23,840 bases of DNA. It comes from Sandarakinorhabdus sp. GTDB taxonomy: Bacteria > Pseudomonadota > Alphaproteobacteria > Sphingomonadales > Sphingomonadaceae. This document shows positions 6,885 through 14,541 of the stretch, piece after piece. Position numbers and translations under genes: made by a program. The stretch lies in NCBI GenBank assembly GCA_025458465.1, contig JALOSK010000060.1, forward strand, positions 1 through 23,840. Direction: 5' to 3'. Below the pieces are notes generated by a model. The model was given only the letters and a program-made list of their open reading frames with translations, was not told the origin of the DNA and did no database searches. Positions within the stretch are counted from its first letter, which is position 1. Every line of letters starts with the position of its first letter.

Positions 6885-8068
6885 AGCTGCCAACCCCCGA
6901 TTGGGTGGCGTTGCCGGCGGGCCAGGCGTTGCTGGCCGCTCTCGACGCATCCGACGGCACCACCCGGCTGGTGGGCGGCGCCGTGCGCGATGGCCTGTTG
7001 GGGCTGAGCGGTGCCGATATCGATCTCGCCACGCGGCTGACACCACAGGCTGTCATGCAGAAGCTGGCGGCCGCCGGGCTGAAAGCGGTGCCGACCGGCC
7101 TGGCGCATGGCACGGTGACGGCGGTGGGCCCAAATCTCGTGGCCGAAGTCACCACCCTGCGCCGCGATGTGCAAAGCTTTGGCCGCCATGCCGAGGTGGC
7201 CTTCACCGACGATTGGCGGGAAGATGCCGCCCGCCGCGACTTCACCATCAATGCGCTCTATGCCGATCTGCCCGGCGGCGTGGTGGAGGATTTCTGGAGC
7301 GGGCTGGATGATCTGGCGGCCCGCCGCGTGCGCTTCATCGGCGATCCGCTGCAACGCATTGCCGAGGATCACTTGCGCATCCTGCGCTTCTTCCGCTTTT
7401 CGGCGCGCTTTGCCGCCGTGATCGATGCCGACGGGTTGGCCGCCTGCACGGCCCGCGCCAACGATCTGATGGCGCTGTCGCGCGAACGCATCGCCATGGA
7501 ATTGCGCCTGCTGCTGGGACTGCCCGATCCGGCGGCAACGCTGGCGCTGATGCTGGATGCCGGCATCTTCCGGCCCGTGCTGCCGGAACTGGATGCGGTG
7601 CGCCTGCCCGTGCTGGCCCGCACCATCGCTGTCGAGGCGGCGGCGGGTGTGGCGCCGGCATGGGAACGGCGGCTGGCCAGCCTGCTGCCCGCCGACACGC
7701 GCATCGCAAACGAGGTTGGCGCGCGGCTGAAGCTTTCCAATCCACAGCGCGCGCGCATAACGGCGGCCGTGCAGCCTGCGGGCGCGGCGCCACACTGGCC
7801 TGATGCTTATTCCGAAGGCGCCGAAGCGGTGATCGACCGACTGTTCATCGCCGGCGACGCTGATGCCGCCCGGCCCCTGATCGGCTGGCAGCGCCCGAAA
7901 CTGCCGGCATCGGGCAAGGACATCATCGCCCGCGGGGTGGCAGCAGGGCCCGAGGTGGCGCGGCGGCTGGGCGCCTTCGAGCGCGCCTGGGTTGCGGCCG
8001 GCTTTCCCGACGATCCGGCCCGGGTTGCCGCGTTGCTGGACGCTGCGGCAGATCAGTCCTCTGCCTGA
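6881..8068 (+). CDS. cca: CCA-adding tRNA nucleotidyltransferase
   Basis: A 395-residue class II nucleotidyltransferase that builds or repairs the CCA end of tRNAs. The head domain has LVGGAVRDGLLG and DIDLAT, the G-G-x-x-R-D and D-x-D metal-binding motifs. Next come RRDFTINALY and EDHLRILRFFRF, typical of the family, and a helical C-terminal body. No HD phosphohydrolase signature is seen. The ATG at 6881 overlaps the Nudix stop by four bases, so translation is coupled. The 3' end overlaps the convergent ribbon-helix-helix gene by 16 bases. Whether the product adds all of CCA or only part cannot be told, but no second tail-forming gene is near. Confidence 0.95.
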   Translation: MKLPTPDWVALPAGQALLAALDASDGTTRLVGGAVRDGLLGLSGADIDLATRLTPQAVMQKLAAAGLKAVPTGLAHGTVTAVGPNLVAEVTTLRRDVQSFGRHAEVAFTDDWREDAARRDFTINALYADLPGGVVEDFWSGLDDLAARRVRFIGDPLQRIAEDHLRILRFFRFSARFAAVIDADGLAACTARANDLMALSRERIAMELRLLLGLPDPAATLALMLDAGIFRPVLPELDAVRLPVLARTIAVEAAAGVAPAWERRLASLLPADTRIANEVGARLKLSNPQRARITAAVQPAGAAPHWPDAYSEGAEAVIDRLFIAGDADAARPLIGWQRPKLPASGKDIIARGVAAGPEVARRLGAFERAWVAAGFPDDPARVAALLDAAADQSSA

Positions 8069-8253
8069 CCTGGTGGCCGGCCGCGTTTTGGCGGCGGGGT
8101 GATCGGCACCTTCACCCCGCGCCGCGCCAGCGCCTCGCGCAGCAGCACCTCGATCTCGGCATTCAGGCTGCGCAGATCACTGGCGGCGGCGTGTTCGAGT
8201 GCCGCATACAGCGCCGGGTCGAGCCGCAACGGATAGGCCTTCTTCGCCGCCAT
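8053..8253 (-). CDS. Ribbon-helix-helix (Arc/MetJ type) DNA-binding protein
   Basis: A 66-residue putative transcription regulator. The pattern is a short strand (AYPLRLD), a first helix (PALYAALEHAAASD), a turn, and a second helix (SLNAEIEVLLREALAR). This is the Arc-like dimer fold, in which the paired strands read the major groove. The tail is basic and proline-rich (ITPPPKRGRPPG), like an AT-hook, and may add DNA contacts. The gene starts seven bases after the SPFH stop with no clear ribosome site, so it is probably coupled to it. By analogy with antitoxins it may control its own operon through the palindrome at 9169-9186. No toxin-like partner is seen. Confidence 0.8.
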   Translation of the reverse strand: MAAKKAYPLRLDPALYAALEHAAASDLRSLNAEIEVLLREALARRGVKVPITPPPKRGRPPGQAED

Positions 8254-8260
8254 CAGCCCA

Positions 8261-9151
8261 TCAATAAAGGCTGCCGGCGTTCACGATCGGCTGGGTTTCG
8301 CGTTCGCCGCACAGCACCACCATCAGGTTGGACACCATCGCGGCCTTGCGCTCGTCGTCCAGCTCCACCACCTGCTTTTCCGACAGCTGGGCCAGCGCCA
8401 TTTCCACCATGCCCACCGCGCCGGCGACCAGCGTTTCGCGTGCCGCCACCACGGCGGCGGCCTGCTGGCGGCGCAGCATGGCGCCAGCGATTTCGGGCGC
8501 ATAGGCGAGGTGGGTGAAGCCGCATTCATCCACCGTGATGCCGGCCACGGCCAGCCGTTCGATCAGTTCGGTGCGCAATTCGCCCGACACGCGATCATGG
8601 TCACCACGCAGCGTCACTTCCTTGTGCTCGAAATCGTCATAGGGGTAACGCGCGCCGATGGTGCGCACCGCCACTTCCACCTGCGCGGCCACGAAGGCGC
8701 GATAATCATCGACATCGAACAGCGCCTGCGCCGTATCGGTGACGCGCCACACCAGCTGGGCCGCGATCTCGATCGGGTTGCCGCGCAGGTCGTTCACCTT
8801 GATCTGCTGCGAAATCAGGTTGTTGGCACGGCATGAAATCTTCTTCTTGCCCATCCACGGCCAGGTCCAGCGCAGGCCCGGCGTGCGATCGGTGCCGCGG
8901 TAATCACCGAACAGGGTAATCGCCGCCGCCTCGTTGGGCTGCAGGCTGTACAAGCCGGCCAGCACGAACAGCGAGGCAAAGCCCAGCCCGATGCCAAGGA
9001 ACACGCCGGTCACCCAGTCGCTGCCCAGGGCTGCGAAGAAACTCCACGCCGCCGCCGCCAGCAGCAGCAGTGCCACCAGCAGCATGATCAGGCCATTGTC
9101 GCTGGCGCCGGGCACTTCCCGGCTGGCCGCCTTTGGTTCACCTGTGGTCAT
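8261..9151 (-). CDS. SPFH/band-7 domain membrane protein
   Basis: A 296-residue protein of the stomatin/prohibitin/flotillin/HflKC superfamily, which form oligomeric membrane scaffolds. After a polar N-terminus come two hydrophobic segments (roughly residues 20-40 and 48-68), then the SPFH domain starting at [21 protein letters not shown]. Further along are [19 protein letters not shown], and a coiled helix with [20 protein letters not shown], typical of the family's oligomerising region. The ATG at 9151 is preferred because GGGGGA lies six bases before it; the ATG at 9157 is too close to that site. It is transcribed with the downstream ribbon-helix-helix gene. The specific role is unknown. 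Confidence 0.9.
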   Translation of the reverse strand: MTTGEPKAASREVPGASDNGLIMLLVALLLLAAAAWSFFAALGSDWVTGVFLGIGLGFASLFVLAGLYSLQPNEAAAITLFGDYRGTDRTPGLRWTWPWMGKKKISCRANNLISQQIKVNDLRGNPIEIAAQLVWRVTDTAQALFDVDDYRAFVAAQVEVAVRTIGARYPYDDFEHKEVTLRGDHDRVSGELRTELIERLAVAGITVDECGFTHLAYAPEIAGAMLRRQQAAAVVAARETLVAGAVGMVEMALAQLSEKQVVELDDERKAAMVSNLMVVLCGERETQPIVNAGSLY

Positions 9152-9162
9152 GCGCATTCCCC

Positions 9163-9196
9163 CGATTGAATGATGATATCATCATTATATCAATCG
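9163..9196 (-). promoter_or_regulatory. Promoter and palindromic operator of the SPFH/RHH operon
   Basis: An 18-bp perfect palindrome, AATGATGATATCATCATT (9169-9186), is flanked by the seven-base inverted arms CGATTGA (9163-9169) and TCAATCG (9190-9196). On the minus strand a perfect TATAAT lies at 9184-9189, overlapping the palindrome. Transcription would start near 9177, inside it. A -35-like TTGCGC lies at 9205-9210, though the spacer is short at 15 bases. This is what an autoregulated operon would look like. Confidence 0.7.
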
Positions 9197-9219
9197 AAGG
9201 CGGCGCGCAAGCCGCGGGC

Positions 9220-9354
9220 TCAACCCTTCTTGTCGGCCTCTTCGCGCGCCTTGCGTTCAAGCTCGGCGAAATTGTCGTTCTTCTTCGTGTCCGACAGCAT
9301 GACGAAGCCGGCGACCGCAAGCGAGGCGAGAATCAGGATGATGGTGGCATCCAT
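9220..9354 (-). CDS. Small single-span membrane protein, 44 residues
   Basis: A very short gene, starting MDATIILILASLAVAGFVML and ending in a strongly charged tail (AELERKAREEADKKG). It should be one transmembrane helix with a cytoplasmic charged helix. AAGGA lies nine bases before the ATG, and the start comes five bases after the stop of the preceding small gene, so the two are coupled. I do not recognise a family. Good ribosome site, sensible protein composition and tight spacing make it likely to be real. Confidence 0.6.
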   Translation of the reverse strand: MDATIILILASLAVAGFVMLSDTKKNDNFAELERKAREEADKKG

Positions 9355-9359
9355 GGCGA

Positions 9360-9524
9360 TCAGTCCTTCGCTTCGTCGGCCGGGGGCGCCGGGGCAGGCG
9401 CCGCATCACCGCGCGGTCGCTTCTTCCACACGTTCGCCTTGTCCTGGCTGAACTGGTAGCCGAACCAGATGAACATCAGAACGTTGAGAACGCCGATGAG
9501 AATGATACCAGCCATGCCTGTCAT
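9360..9524 (-). CDS. Small single-span membrane protein, 54 residues
   Basis: A 54-residue gene after parC. The protein has a hydrophobic N-terminal helix (GIILIGVLNVLMFIWFGYQF), then a basic stretch (WKKRPRG) and an alanine/proline tail ending DEAKD. The basic residues after the helix predict a cytoplasmic C-terminus. ATG 9524 is chosen because AAGG lies five bases before it; ATG 9515 is an alternative. It begins 39 bases after the parC stop. No family is recognised. With the next gene it forms a pair of tiny membrane proteins of similar build. Confidence 0.6.
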   Translation of the reverse strand: MTGMAGIILIGVLNVLMFIWFGYQFSQDKANVWKKRPRGDAAPAPAPPADEAKD

Positions 9525-9563
9525 GCGCGCCTTGTAGCGGCTTCGGGCACGGCTGGCGAGGGT

Positions 9564-11819
9564 TCAGGGGGTGAACCGATTGTCGCGCGGGAAGCCGGTG
9601 GGCGGCATCCGCCCGGCGCTGGCGCGTGCGCCCTTCCAGAAGGTGAGATCGCTTTCGGTGCGCATGCGCCCGGAACCGCCGCCCATCGGCCAGGTGAGGC
9701 CATCGGCCATCACGAAGGTGCGGGCATCGGCCATGCCGCCATCCTTGTATTTCTGCAGCGCCACGCCCTGGCCCTTCTGCAACTGCGGCAGTTCGGTGAT
9801 CGGGAACACCAGCAGCTTGCGGTTCTCGCCGATCACCGCGACCATGTCGTCGGCCGCGTCGATCCAGCGCACCACCTTCAGCGTGGCGCCAGTGCGCGGG
9901 CTCATCACCTGGCGGCCCTTGCGGGTTTCGGCCAGCAGTTCGCCCGCATCCACCTGGAAACCGCGACCATCGCTGGCGGCCAGCAACAGCCGGCCATCAG
10001 GCCGGTGCGCGAACAGCGCGACGATGTCGGTCCCTTCGGCCAGATCGATCATCAGCCGCACCGGTTCGCCCAGCCCGCGACCGCCGGGCAGGCGATCGGG
10101 CATCAGCGTGTAGAAGCGACCGTCGCTGGCGGCCAGCACCAGGCGATCCGTGGTCTGGGCATGGAAGGCCCAGGCCGGCCCGTCGCCTTCCTTGAACTTC
10201 AGGGCTTCGGCGCTTGAAAGGTCGCTGTGGCCCTTCATCGCGCGGATCCAGCCCTTGGCCGAACAGATGACGGTGATCGGTTCCTTCTCGATCATCGCCT
10301 CGATCGGCACGTCGCGCACCTGCGGCGCGGCCGCGATGCTGGTGCGGCGCCGGCCCAGCGCGGTGGTGGGGCCATAGGCGGTGCGCAATGTGCCCAGATC
10401 GGCCGCCAGCCGCGCCGTCTGCTTCTCCGGGCTGGCGATCAGCGCCTTCAATTCGCTGGCTTCGGCGGTCAGCGCCTTGTTCTCGCGGGTGATCTCGATC
10501 TCTTCCAGCTTGCGCAAGCTGCGCAGCCGCATGTTCAGGATGGCTTCGGCCTGCACGTCGGTCAGATCGAAGGCGGCTTTCAGTTCGGCCTTGGCATCAT
10601 CGGCCTCGCGGATGATGCGGATCACCTCATCGAGGTTCAGATAGGCCTTCAGCAGCCCGCCCAGCACCTCCAGCCGCGCCTCGATCCGGCCCAGCCGGTA
10701 ACGGCTGCGGGCCAGCAGCACCTCGCGCTGGTGCGCCAGCCACTTGGCGATCACCGCCTTCAGGCCCAGCACGCCGGGCCGGCCGTGATCCAGCACGTTC
10801 ATGTTCAAGGGCACGCGCACTTCCAGATCGGTCAGCTTGAACAGGCTTTCCATCAGCACGTCGGCCTCGACATTGCGCGACCGGGGCGTCAGCACGATGC
10901 GCAATTGCTCGTCACTCTCGTCGGCCACGTCGGCGAGGATCGGCAGCTTCTTCTCGGTGATCAGGGCGGCGAGCTGTTCGATCAGCTTGCCCTTGAGCAC
11001 CTGATAGGGAATTTCGGAAATCACGATGGTCCAGGTGCCGCGGCCCTGATCCTCCACGGCCCAGCGCGCGCGCAGCCGGAACGATCCGCGCCCGGTGGCA
11101 TAGGATTCGGCGATGCTGGCCGGCGATTCCACCAGCACGCCGCCGGTGGGAAAATCGGGACCGGTCACGAATTGCAGCACGGCAGCCTCATCGGCGTCGG
11201 GCTGTTCCAGCAGGTGCAGGGCAGCGTCCACCACCTCCACCGGGTTGTGCGGCGGAATGCTGGTCGCCATGCCCACCGCGATGCCGCTGGCGCCGTTCAC
11301 CAGCAGGTTGGGGAACAGGCCGGGGAACACCTCCGGCTCCTCCTCCTCGCCATTGTAGGTGGCGCGGAACGGCACGCTCTCCTCGTCCAGCCCGTCCATC
11401 AGGCGGATGGCGGCATCGGTCAGCCGCGCTTCGGTGTAGCGCATGGCCGCCGCGTTATCGCCGTCGATGTTGCCGAAATTGCCCTGCCCATCCACCAGCG
11501 GCACGCGCAGCGCGAAATCCTGCGCCAGCCGCACCATCGCATCGTAAACCGATGCATCGCCGTGCGGATGATATTTGCCGATCACGTCGCCCACCACGCG
11601 GGCGCATTTCTTGTAGGCCTGATCCGGGTTCAGCCGCAGCAGCCGCATCGCCCACAACAGGCGGCGGTGCACCGGCTTCAGGCCATCGCGCAGATCGGGC
11701 AGGGACCGCGCCGTGATGGTGGACAGCGCATAAACCAGATAACGATCGCCCAGCGCCGCCGCGAACGGGGCATCAAGGATGGTGGTGGGGGTCGCTTCAT
11801 CGGGGGGCAGGCTGGCCAT
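9564..11819 (-). CDS. parC: DNA topoisomerase IV subunit A
   Basis: The 751-residue cleavage subunit of topoisomerase IV, which unlinks daughter chromosomes with ParE. The N-terminal domain has [19 protein letters not shown], then [20 protein letters not shown], and the catalytic tyrosine is Tyr128 in [11 protein letters not shown] GyrA-box-like region is absent from the C-terminus, which has shorter beta-pinwheel-like repeats, supporting ParC rather than GyrA. In the quinolone-determining region Ala89 replaces the usual Ser and Asp93 the usual Glu. It starts 27 bases after recO with no good ribosome site and is probably in the same transcript. Confidence 0.94.
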   Translation of the reverse strand: MASLPPDEATPTTILDAPFAAALGDRYLVYALSTITARSLPDLRDGLKPVHRRLLWAMRLLRLNPDQAYKKCARVVGDVIGKYHPHGDASVYDAMVRLAQDFALRVPLVDGQGNFGNIDGDNAAAMRYTEARLTDAAIRLMDGLDEESVPFRATYNGEEEEPEVFPGLFPNLLVNGASGIAVGMATSIPPHNPVEVVDAALHLLEQPDADEAAVLQFVTGPDFPTGGVLVESPASIAESYATGRGSFRLRARWAVEDQGRGTWTIVISEIPYQVLKGKLIEQLAALITEKKLPILADVADESDEQLRIVLTPRSRNVEADVLMESLFKLTDLEVRVPLNMNVLDHGRPGVLGLKAVIAKWLAHQREVLLARSRYRLGRIEARLEVLGGLLKAYLNLDEVIRIIREADDAKAELKAAFDLTDVQAEAILNMRLRSLRKLEEIEITRENKALTAEASELKALIASPEKQTARLAADLGTLRTAYGPTTALGRRRTSIAAAPQVRDVPIEAMIEKEPITVICSAKGWIRAMKGHSDLSSAEALKFKEGDGPAWAFHAQTTDRLVLAASDGRFYTLMPDRLPGGRGLGEPVRLMIDLAEGTDIVALFAHRPDGRLLLAASDGRGFQVDAGELLAETRKGRQVMSPRTGATLKVVRWIDAADDMVAVIGENRKLLVFPITELPQLQKGQGVALQKYKDGGMADARTFVMADGLTWPMGGGSGRMRTESDLTFWKGARASAGRMPPTGFPRDNRFTP

Positions 11820-11846
11820 GGCGATGGGTTAGCCGCGCCACCGACT

Positions 11847-12578
11847 TCACGCAAGCAACAGGCCGCGCAGCCGTTCGCGCGCCGTCCACACGCGCGCCTC
11901 GGCCGGGTTGCCGGCCAGCAGGTTGCGGGCGAGGAAATAGCCGGAAAGCTTCAGGCCATCGGCCAGTGCATCAGCATCGCCGCCGCCGCCTGCCAGCAGA
12001 AAGGCCGGCAACGGCAACAGCTTGGCGGCGTAAGGCGCGCCGGCACCGCGCGACACGGCCTGGCGTGATTTTGGCGAGACATAGGCCAGATCATCGCTTG
12101 CGCCGGTGGCCGCACAACTGGCCAGATCAAGGCCCAGCCCCAGATCGGCCAGCAGCGCCAGTTCCAGCCGCACCAGCGCGGCGGCCTTGGTGGGCGCATC
12201 GCTGCCGGCGCCGGCAGCGGCGAACAGCGCGGCGAACAGCGGGAACAGGCGCGGGTGGGGCTGATCTTCCGGCAAGGTCGCGGCGGCCAGCGCGGCGAGA
12301 TACTCCACCATGGCGATGGCGCCGGCGCCGTGGATCATGGCCAGATTGCTGGCCAGCGGGTGCACGCCGGCCTGCCGCAGCTGTCCGGGCCGCCGCTCGA
12401 CAAGATCAAGCGCCACCACCTGCCCATGCTGCAGGATGGCACGCAATTTCCGCCCGCGCCCGCCGGGCACATAGGCGGCCACCAGGCCCAGTTCTTCGGT
12501 GAGGAAACGGGCCACCACGCCATGTTCGCCATGCGCGATTGCCGCCACCACCAGCGCCGGTTCGATGCGGATCATCAT
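11847..12578 (-). CDS. recO: DNA repair protein RecO
   Basis: A 243-residue RecO, which with RecR loads RecA onto SSB-coated gaps and anneals single strands. The N-terminal OB-fold starts MMIRIEPALVVAAIAHGEHG and includes LVAAYVPGGRGRK, the basic loop common in alphaproteobacterial RecO. The helical C-terminal domain has LGLDLASCAATGASDDLAYV and SPKSRQAVSRGAGAPY, both characteristic. It is the first gene of the minus-strand recO-parC unit. The start may be ATG 12578 or the next codon. The promoter region is shared with the divergent PEP-CTERM gene. Confidence 0.93.
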   Translation of the reverse strand: MMIRIEPALVVAAIAHGEHGVVARFLTEELGLVAAYVPGGRGRKLRAILQHGQVVALDLVERRPGQLRQAGVHPLASNLAMIHGAGAIAMVEYLAALAAATLPEDQPHPRLFPLFAALFAAAGAGSDAPTKAAALVRLELALLADLGLGLDLASCAATGASDDLAYVSPKSRQAVSRGAGAPYAAKLLPLPAFLLAGGGGDADALADGLKLSGYFLARNLLAGNPAEARVWTARERLRGLLLA

Positions 12579-12626
12579 TTGCTTAATCTCTGCGAATCAC
12601 ATAGGAGATTGTGAAATTCACGTAAA
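12579..12626. promoter_or_regulatory. Overlapping divergent promoters, recO and PEP-CTERM gene 1
   Basis: Plus strand: TTGCTT (12579-12584), 17 bases, TAGGAG (12602-12607). Minus strand: TTTACG (12621-12626), 17 bases, TATGTG (12598-12603). The two -10 boxes overlap, so both cannot be occupied at once. Both spacers are exactly 17. The GATTGTGAAAT motif (12607-12617) is shared with the promoter of the second PEP-CTERM gene. Confidence 0.45.
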
Positions 12627-12636
12627 GGTAATGTAC

Positions 12637-13407
12637 ATGAACACGGTTGCGTACACGATGCTCGGTCTCAACAACGCGGCGCTTTGCCGGATTGGCGCCT
12701 CGGCGCTCACCATGATGGCGGCGGCTGCGCCGGCTGCTGCCGCAGTTGTCATCCCCGCTGTTCCGGCCAATATCGGCGCCAACTGGACCGTCACCTATGA
12801 CGCACGGCCAGGCAACAGCAACACCGTGGTCACCCCGGGTGTGACGGCATCGATCAACTTCACGCTGGTCGGCCTGCTGAACGACAATCGCACCTGGCGC
12901 GTGCTGGCAGAGGTGGCCAACACGTCCACCGTTGGCACGGCGGCCACGGGCGCGCGGCTTGGCGCCTTCTCGTTCGATACCGATCCCAATCTTGCCAGCG
13001 TCCGGTTCGTCGACAAGGGGGATTTCAACTTCATCGGCACCGGCGGCAACATGACCGGTGGGTTGAACAACGTCGAATTCTGCATTGGTGTCGGCTCCAA
13101 CAATTGTTCGGGTGGCGGCAACAATGGCATTCGCGTGGGCGAGGCGGGTGACACGCTGTTCGACCTCACCTTCCTTGGCCAGGCGCCCACGGCCATCCAG
13201 TTCAGCAATTTCTTCGTGCGCTGGCAGGTGCTGCCGAGCAATCCGAGCTCGGGCGTCGGCCGCATGACAAGCATCACGGTTGACGGCAATGGCGGTCCCC
13301 AGGGCATCCCGGAACCGTCGAGCTGGGCGATGCTGATCGCCGGCTTTGGCCTTGTTGGTGCGGTGGCGCGCCGCCGCAAGCGCGCAGGGGCTGCCGTCGC
13401 GGCCTGA
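12637..13407 (+). CDS. PEPxxWA-CTERM exported protein, probably cistern family
   Basis: A 256-residue exported protein. The N-terminal signal peptide has a hydrophobic, alanine-rich stretch ending near AAAAVV. The mature part is rich in Asn, Thr and Gly and looks like a beta-sandwich; it contains FCIGVGSNNCSGGG with two nearby cysteines, which I take as the cistern-family pattern. The C-terminus is the sorting signal: PEPSSWA at residues 225-231, a hydrophobic helix, then RRRK. An exosortase would cut there and hand the protein to the outer surface, but none is in this window. ATG 12637 is chosen because AAAGG precedes it by eight bases. The longer in-frame start at 12499 lies within recO. 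Confidence 0.85.
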   Translation: MNTVAYTMLGLNNAALCRIGASALTMMAAAAPAAAAVVIPAVPANIGANWTVTYDARPGNSNTVVTPGVTASINFTLVGLLNDNRTWRVLAEVANTSTVGTAATGARLGAFSFDTDPNLASVRFVDKGDFNFIGTGGNMTGGLNNVEFCIGVGSNNCSGGGNNGIRVGEAGDTLFDLTFLGQAPTAIQFSNFFVRWQVLPSNPSSGVGRMTSITVDGNGGPQGIPEPSSWAMLIAGFGLVGAVARRRKRAGAAVAA

Positions 13408-13430
13408 TCGGTATCACGGTCATTCCCGGG

Positions 13431-13471
13431 CGCCCGGTTGCGGTTGGTGTCGCAGCCGGGCGTCCTTGTTT
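13431..13471 (+). terminator. Intrinsic terminator after PEP-CTERM gene 1
   Basis: CGCCCGGTTGCG (13431-13442) pairs with CGCAGCCGGGCG (13451-13462) over 12 bp including one G-U wobble, with an eight-base loop. It is followed by a T-rich stretch, TCCTTGTTT (13463-13471). The stop codon of the gene is 24 bases upstream. Confidence 0.75.
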
Positions 13472-13581
13472 GCGCGGCCTGCCCCACCGCGCTTCGGCCC
13501 GGCTTCCGTGCCGCCGGTTCTGCGGCTTGCGGTTGCGCTGTAGGGACAATCCCCTAATCACCCGGCTAACGTAAAGTTTGC

Positions 13582-13612
13582 GATTGTGAAATGTGCAAGA
13601 CTCGGTTAGGAA
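13582..13612 (+). promoter_or_regulatory. Putative promoter of PEP-CTERM gene 2
   Basis: TTGTGA (13584-13589), a 17-base spacer and TAGGAA (13607-13612). The -35 lies in GATTGTGAAAT (13582-13592), an 11-base match to the leader region of PEP-CTERM gene 1. The rest of 13472-13581 shows no gene. Confidence 0.45.
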
Positions 13613-13641
13613 AACTTGTTCTTAACGCGAGGGCAATGAAC

Positions 13642-14541
13642 ATGAACAAGTTGATTTACGCTTTGGCGGGATCTGCGATGATGCTGGCGGCGCCGGCATT
13701 CGCATCCGTGCCACTGGTCAGCTCGCCGATCACGGTGACGACGGCTGATATCAACAAGAATTTCACCTATAACTTCAACGGTATCGTTGAAGGCCAGGAC
13801 CAAGCAGGGCTCGAGTCCGCCATCACTTTCCGGCTGACTGGCGTGAATGGCAATGTCTGGACCTTTGCGGCCCGCGTGGACAACACGCTGTCCACCGATC
13901 CGGTTGGCGGTCGTATCACCGGCTTCGGTTTTGACGGTAGCCCCGCCATCACGGGTGGTCAGGCCTTGGCCGGTCCTTTCGGTACGTTCGTGACGAATGC
14001 CGGCTTCCCGCAGATTGGCGGTCAGACCAGGATCGATTTCTGCGTGACGTCCGGTTCGAATTGCCAGGGCGGTGCTGGCGGCGGTGTGGCGGATGACCTG
14101 ACCGGGTTCCAGACGTTCGAACTCTCCTTCGGCAGCTCACCCCTCTCGGTGACGTTCGACAATTTCATCGTTCGCTATCAATCCATCACCGGCAGCCAAT
14201 TCGGCAGCTCCGGTATCGGTCTTGGGACCGGAGGCGGTGGCAATGGTGGCTTCGATCCGGGTGGCATCCCCGAACCGTCGAGCTGGGCGATGCTGATCGC
14301 CGGCTTCGGCCTCGTCGGTGCCGTGGCGCGCCGCCGCAAGGCTTCAGGTCTCACCGTCGGCCCAGTCGACCCTGAAGCCCAGTCGACGCTGAAACCTAGT
14401 CGACGAAGTCCAGCCCGACCGCGCTGTACAGGCTGCGGTCCTCGCCCCAATCGGGCTTCACCTTCACGTGCAGGAACAGGTGCACCTTGGTGCCCAGCAG
14501 ATCGGCGATGGCGGTGCGTGCCGCCTCGCCGATCGTCTTGA
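13642..14541 (+). CDS. PEPxxWA-CTERM exported protein with abnormal C-terminal extension
   Basis: A 299-residue paralogue of the gene just upstream. The signal peptide is MNKLIYALAGSAMMLAAPAF with a cut after AFA. The mature part has FCVTSGSNCQGG (two close cysteines, as in gene 1) and FDNFIVRYQ near the end of the fold. The sorting signal PEPSSWA is at residues 210-216, followed by a hydrophobic helix and RRRK ending at residue 233. Normally the protein would stop soon after. Here it continues for 66 residues of arginine/proline-rich sequence, of which the last 48 codons are antisense to era. A 17-bp tandem duplication explains the loss of the stop. ATG 13642 is chosen because GAGGG lies eight bases upstream. 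The native end was probably near 14399. Confidence 0.8.
   Translation: MNKLIYALAGSAMMLAAPAFASVPLVSSPITVTTADINKNFTYNFNGIVEGQDQAGLESAITFRLTGVNGNVWTFAARVDNTLSTDPVGGRITGFGFDGSPAITGGQALAGPFGTFVTNAGFPQIGGQTRIDFCVTSGSNCQGGAGGGVADDLTGFQTFELSFGSSPLSVTFDNFIVRYQSITGSQFGSSGIGLGTGGGGNGGFDPGGIPEPSSWAMLIAGFGLVGAVARRRKASGLTVGPVDPEAQSTLKPSRRSPARPRCTGCGPRPNRASPSRAGTGAPWCPADRRWRCVPPRRSS
14361..14411 (+). repeat. 17-bp tandem repeat at the PEP-CTERM 2/era boundary
   Basis: Three 17-base units lie head to tail: 14361-14377, 14378-14394 and 14395-14411. Each begins CC(C/T)AGTCGAC. The first two differ at only two positions; the third is degenerate at its 3' part and contains the era stop codon (14396-14398, minus strand). 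Since 17 is not a multiple of three, copy changes shift the plus-strand frame. An 8-bp inverted repeat, GCTTCAGG (14341-14348) with CCTGAAGC (14371-14378), overlaps it. Confidence 0.85.

Noticed and set aside
9200..9215. Hairpin GCGGC/GCCGC as terminator of the parC unit
   Set aside because: Only five base pairs, no T-run, and it lies in the upstream part of the SPFH promoter; too weak to call.
10227..12068. 613-codon open frame on the plus strand
   Set aside because: It is the antisense of parC and the end of recO, both clear genes. It has no domain pattern and is low-complexity (rich in His, Gln, Gly and Arg), as expected of a shadow frame in GC-rich DNA.
12499..12636. Longer start for PEP-CTERM gene 1
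   Set aside because: It would run inside recO and place the signal peptide internally; ATG 12637 has a ribosome site.
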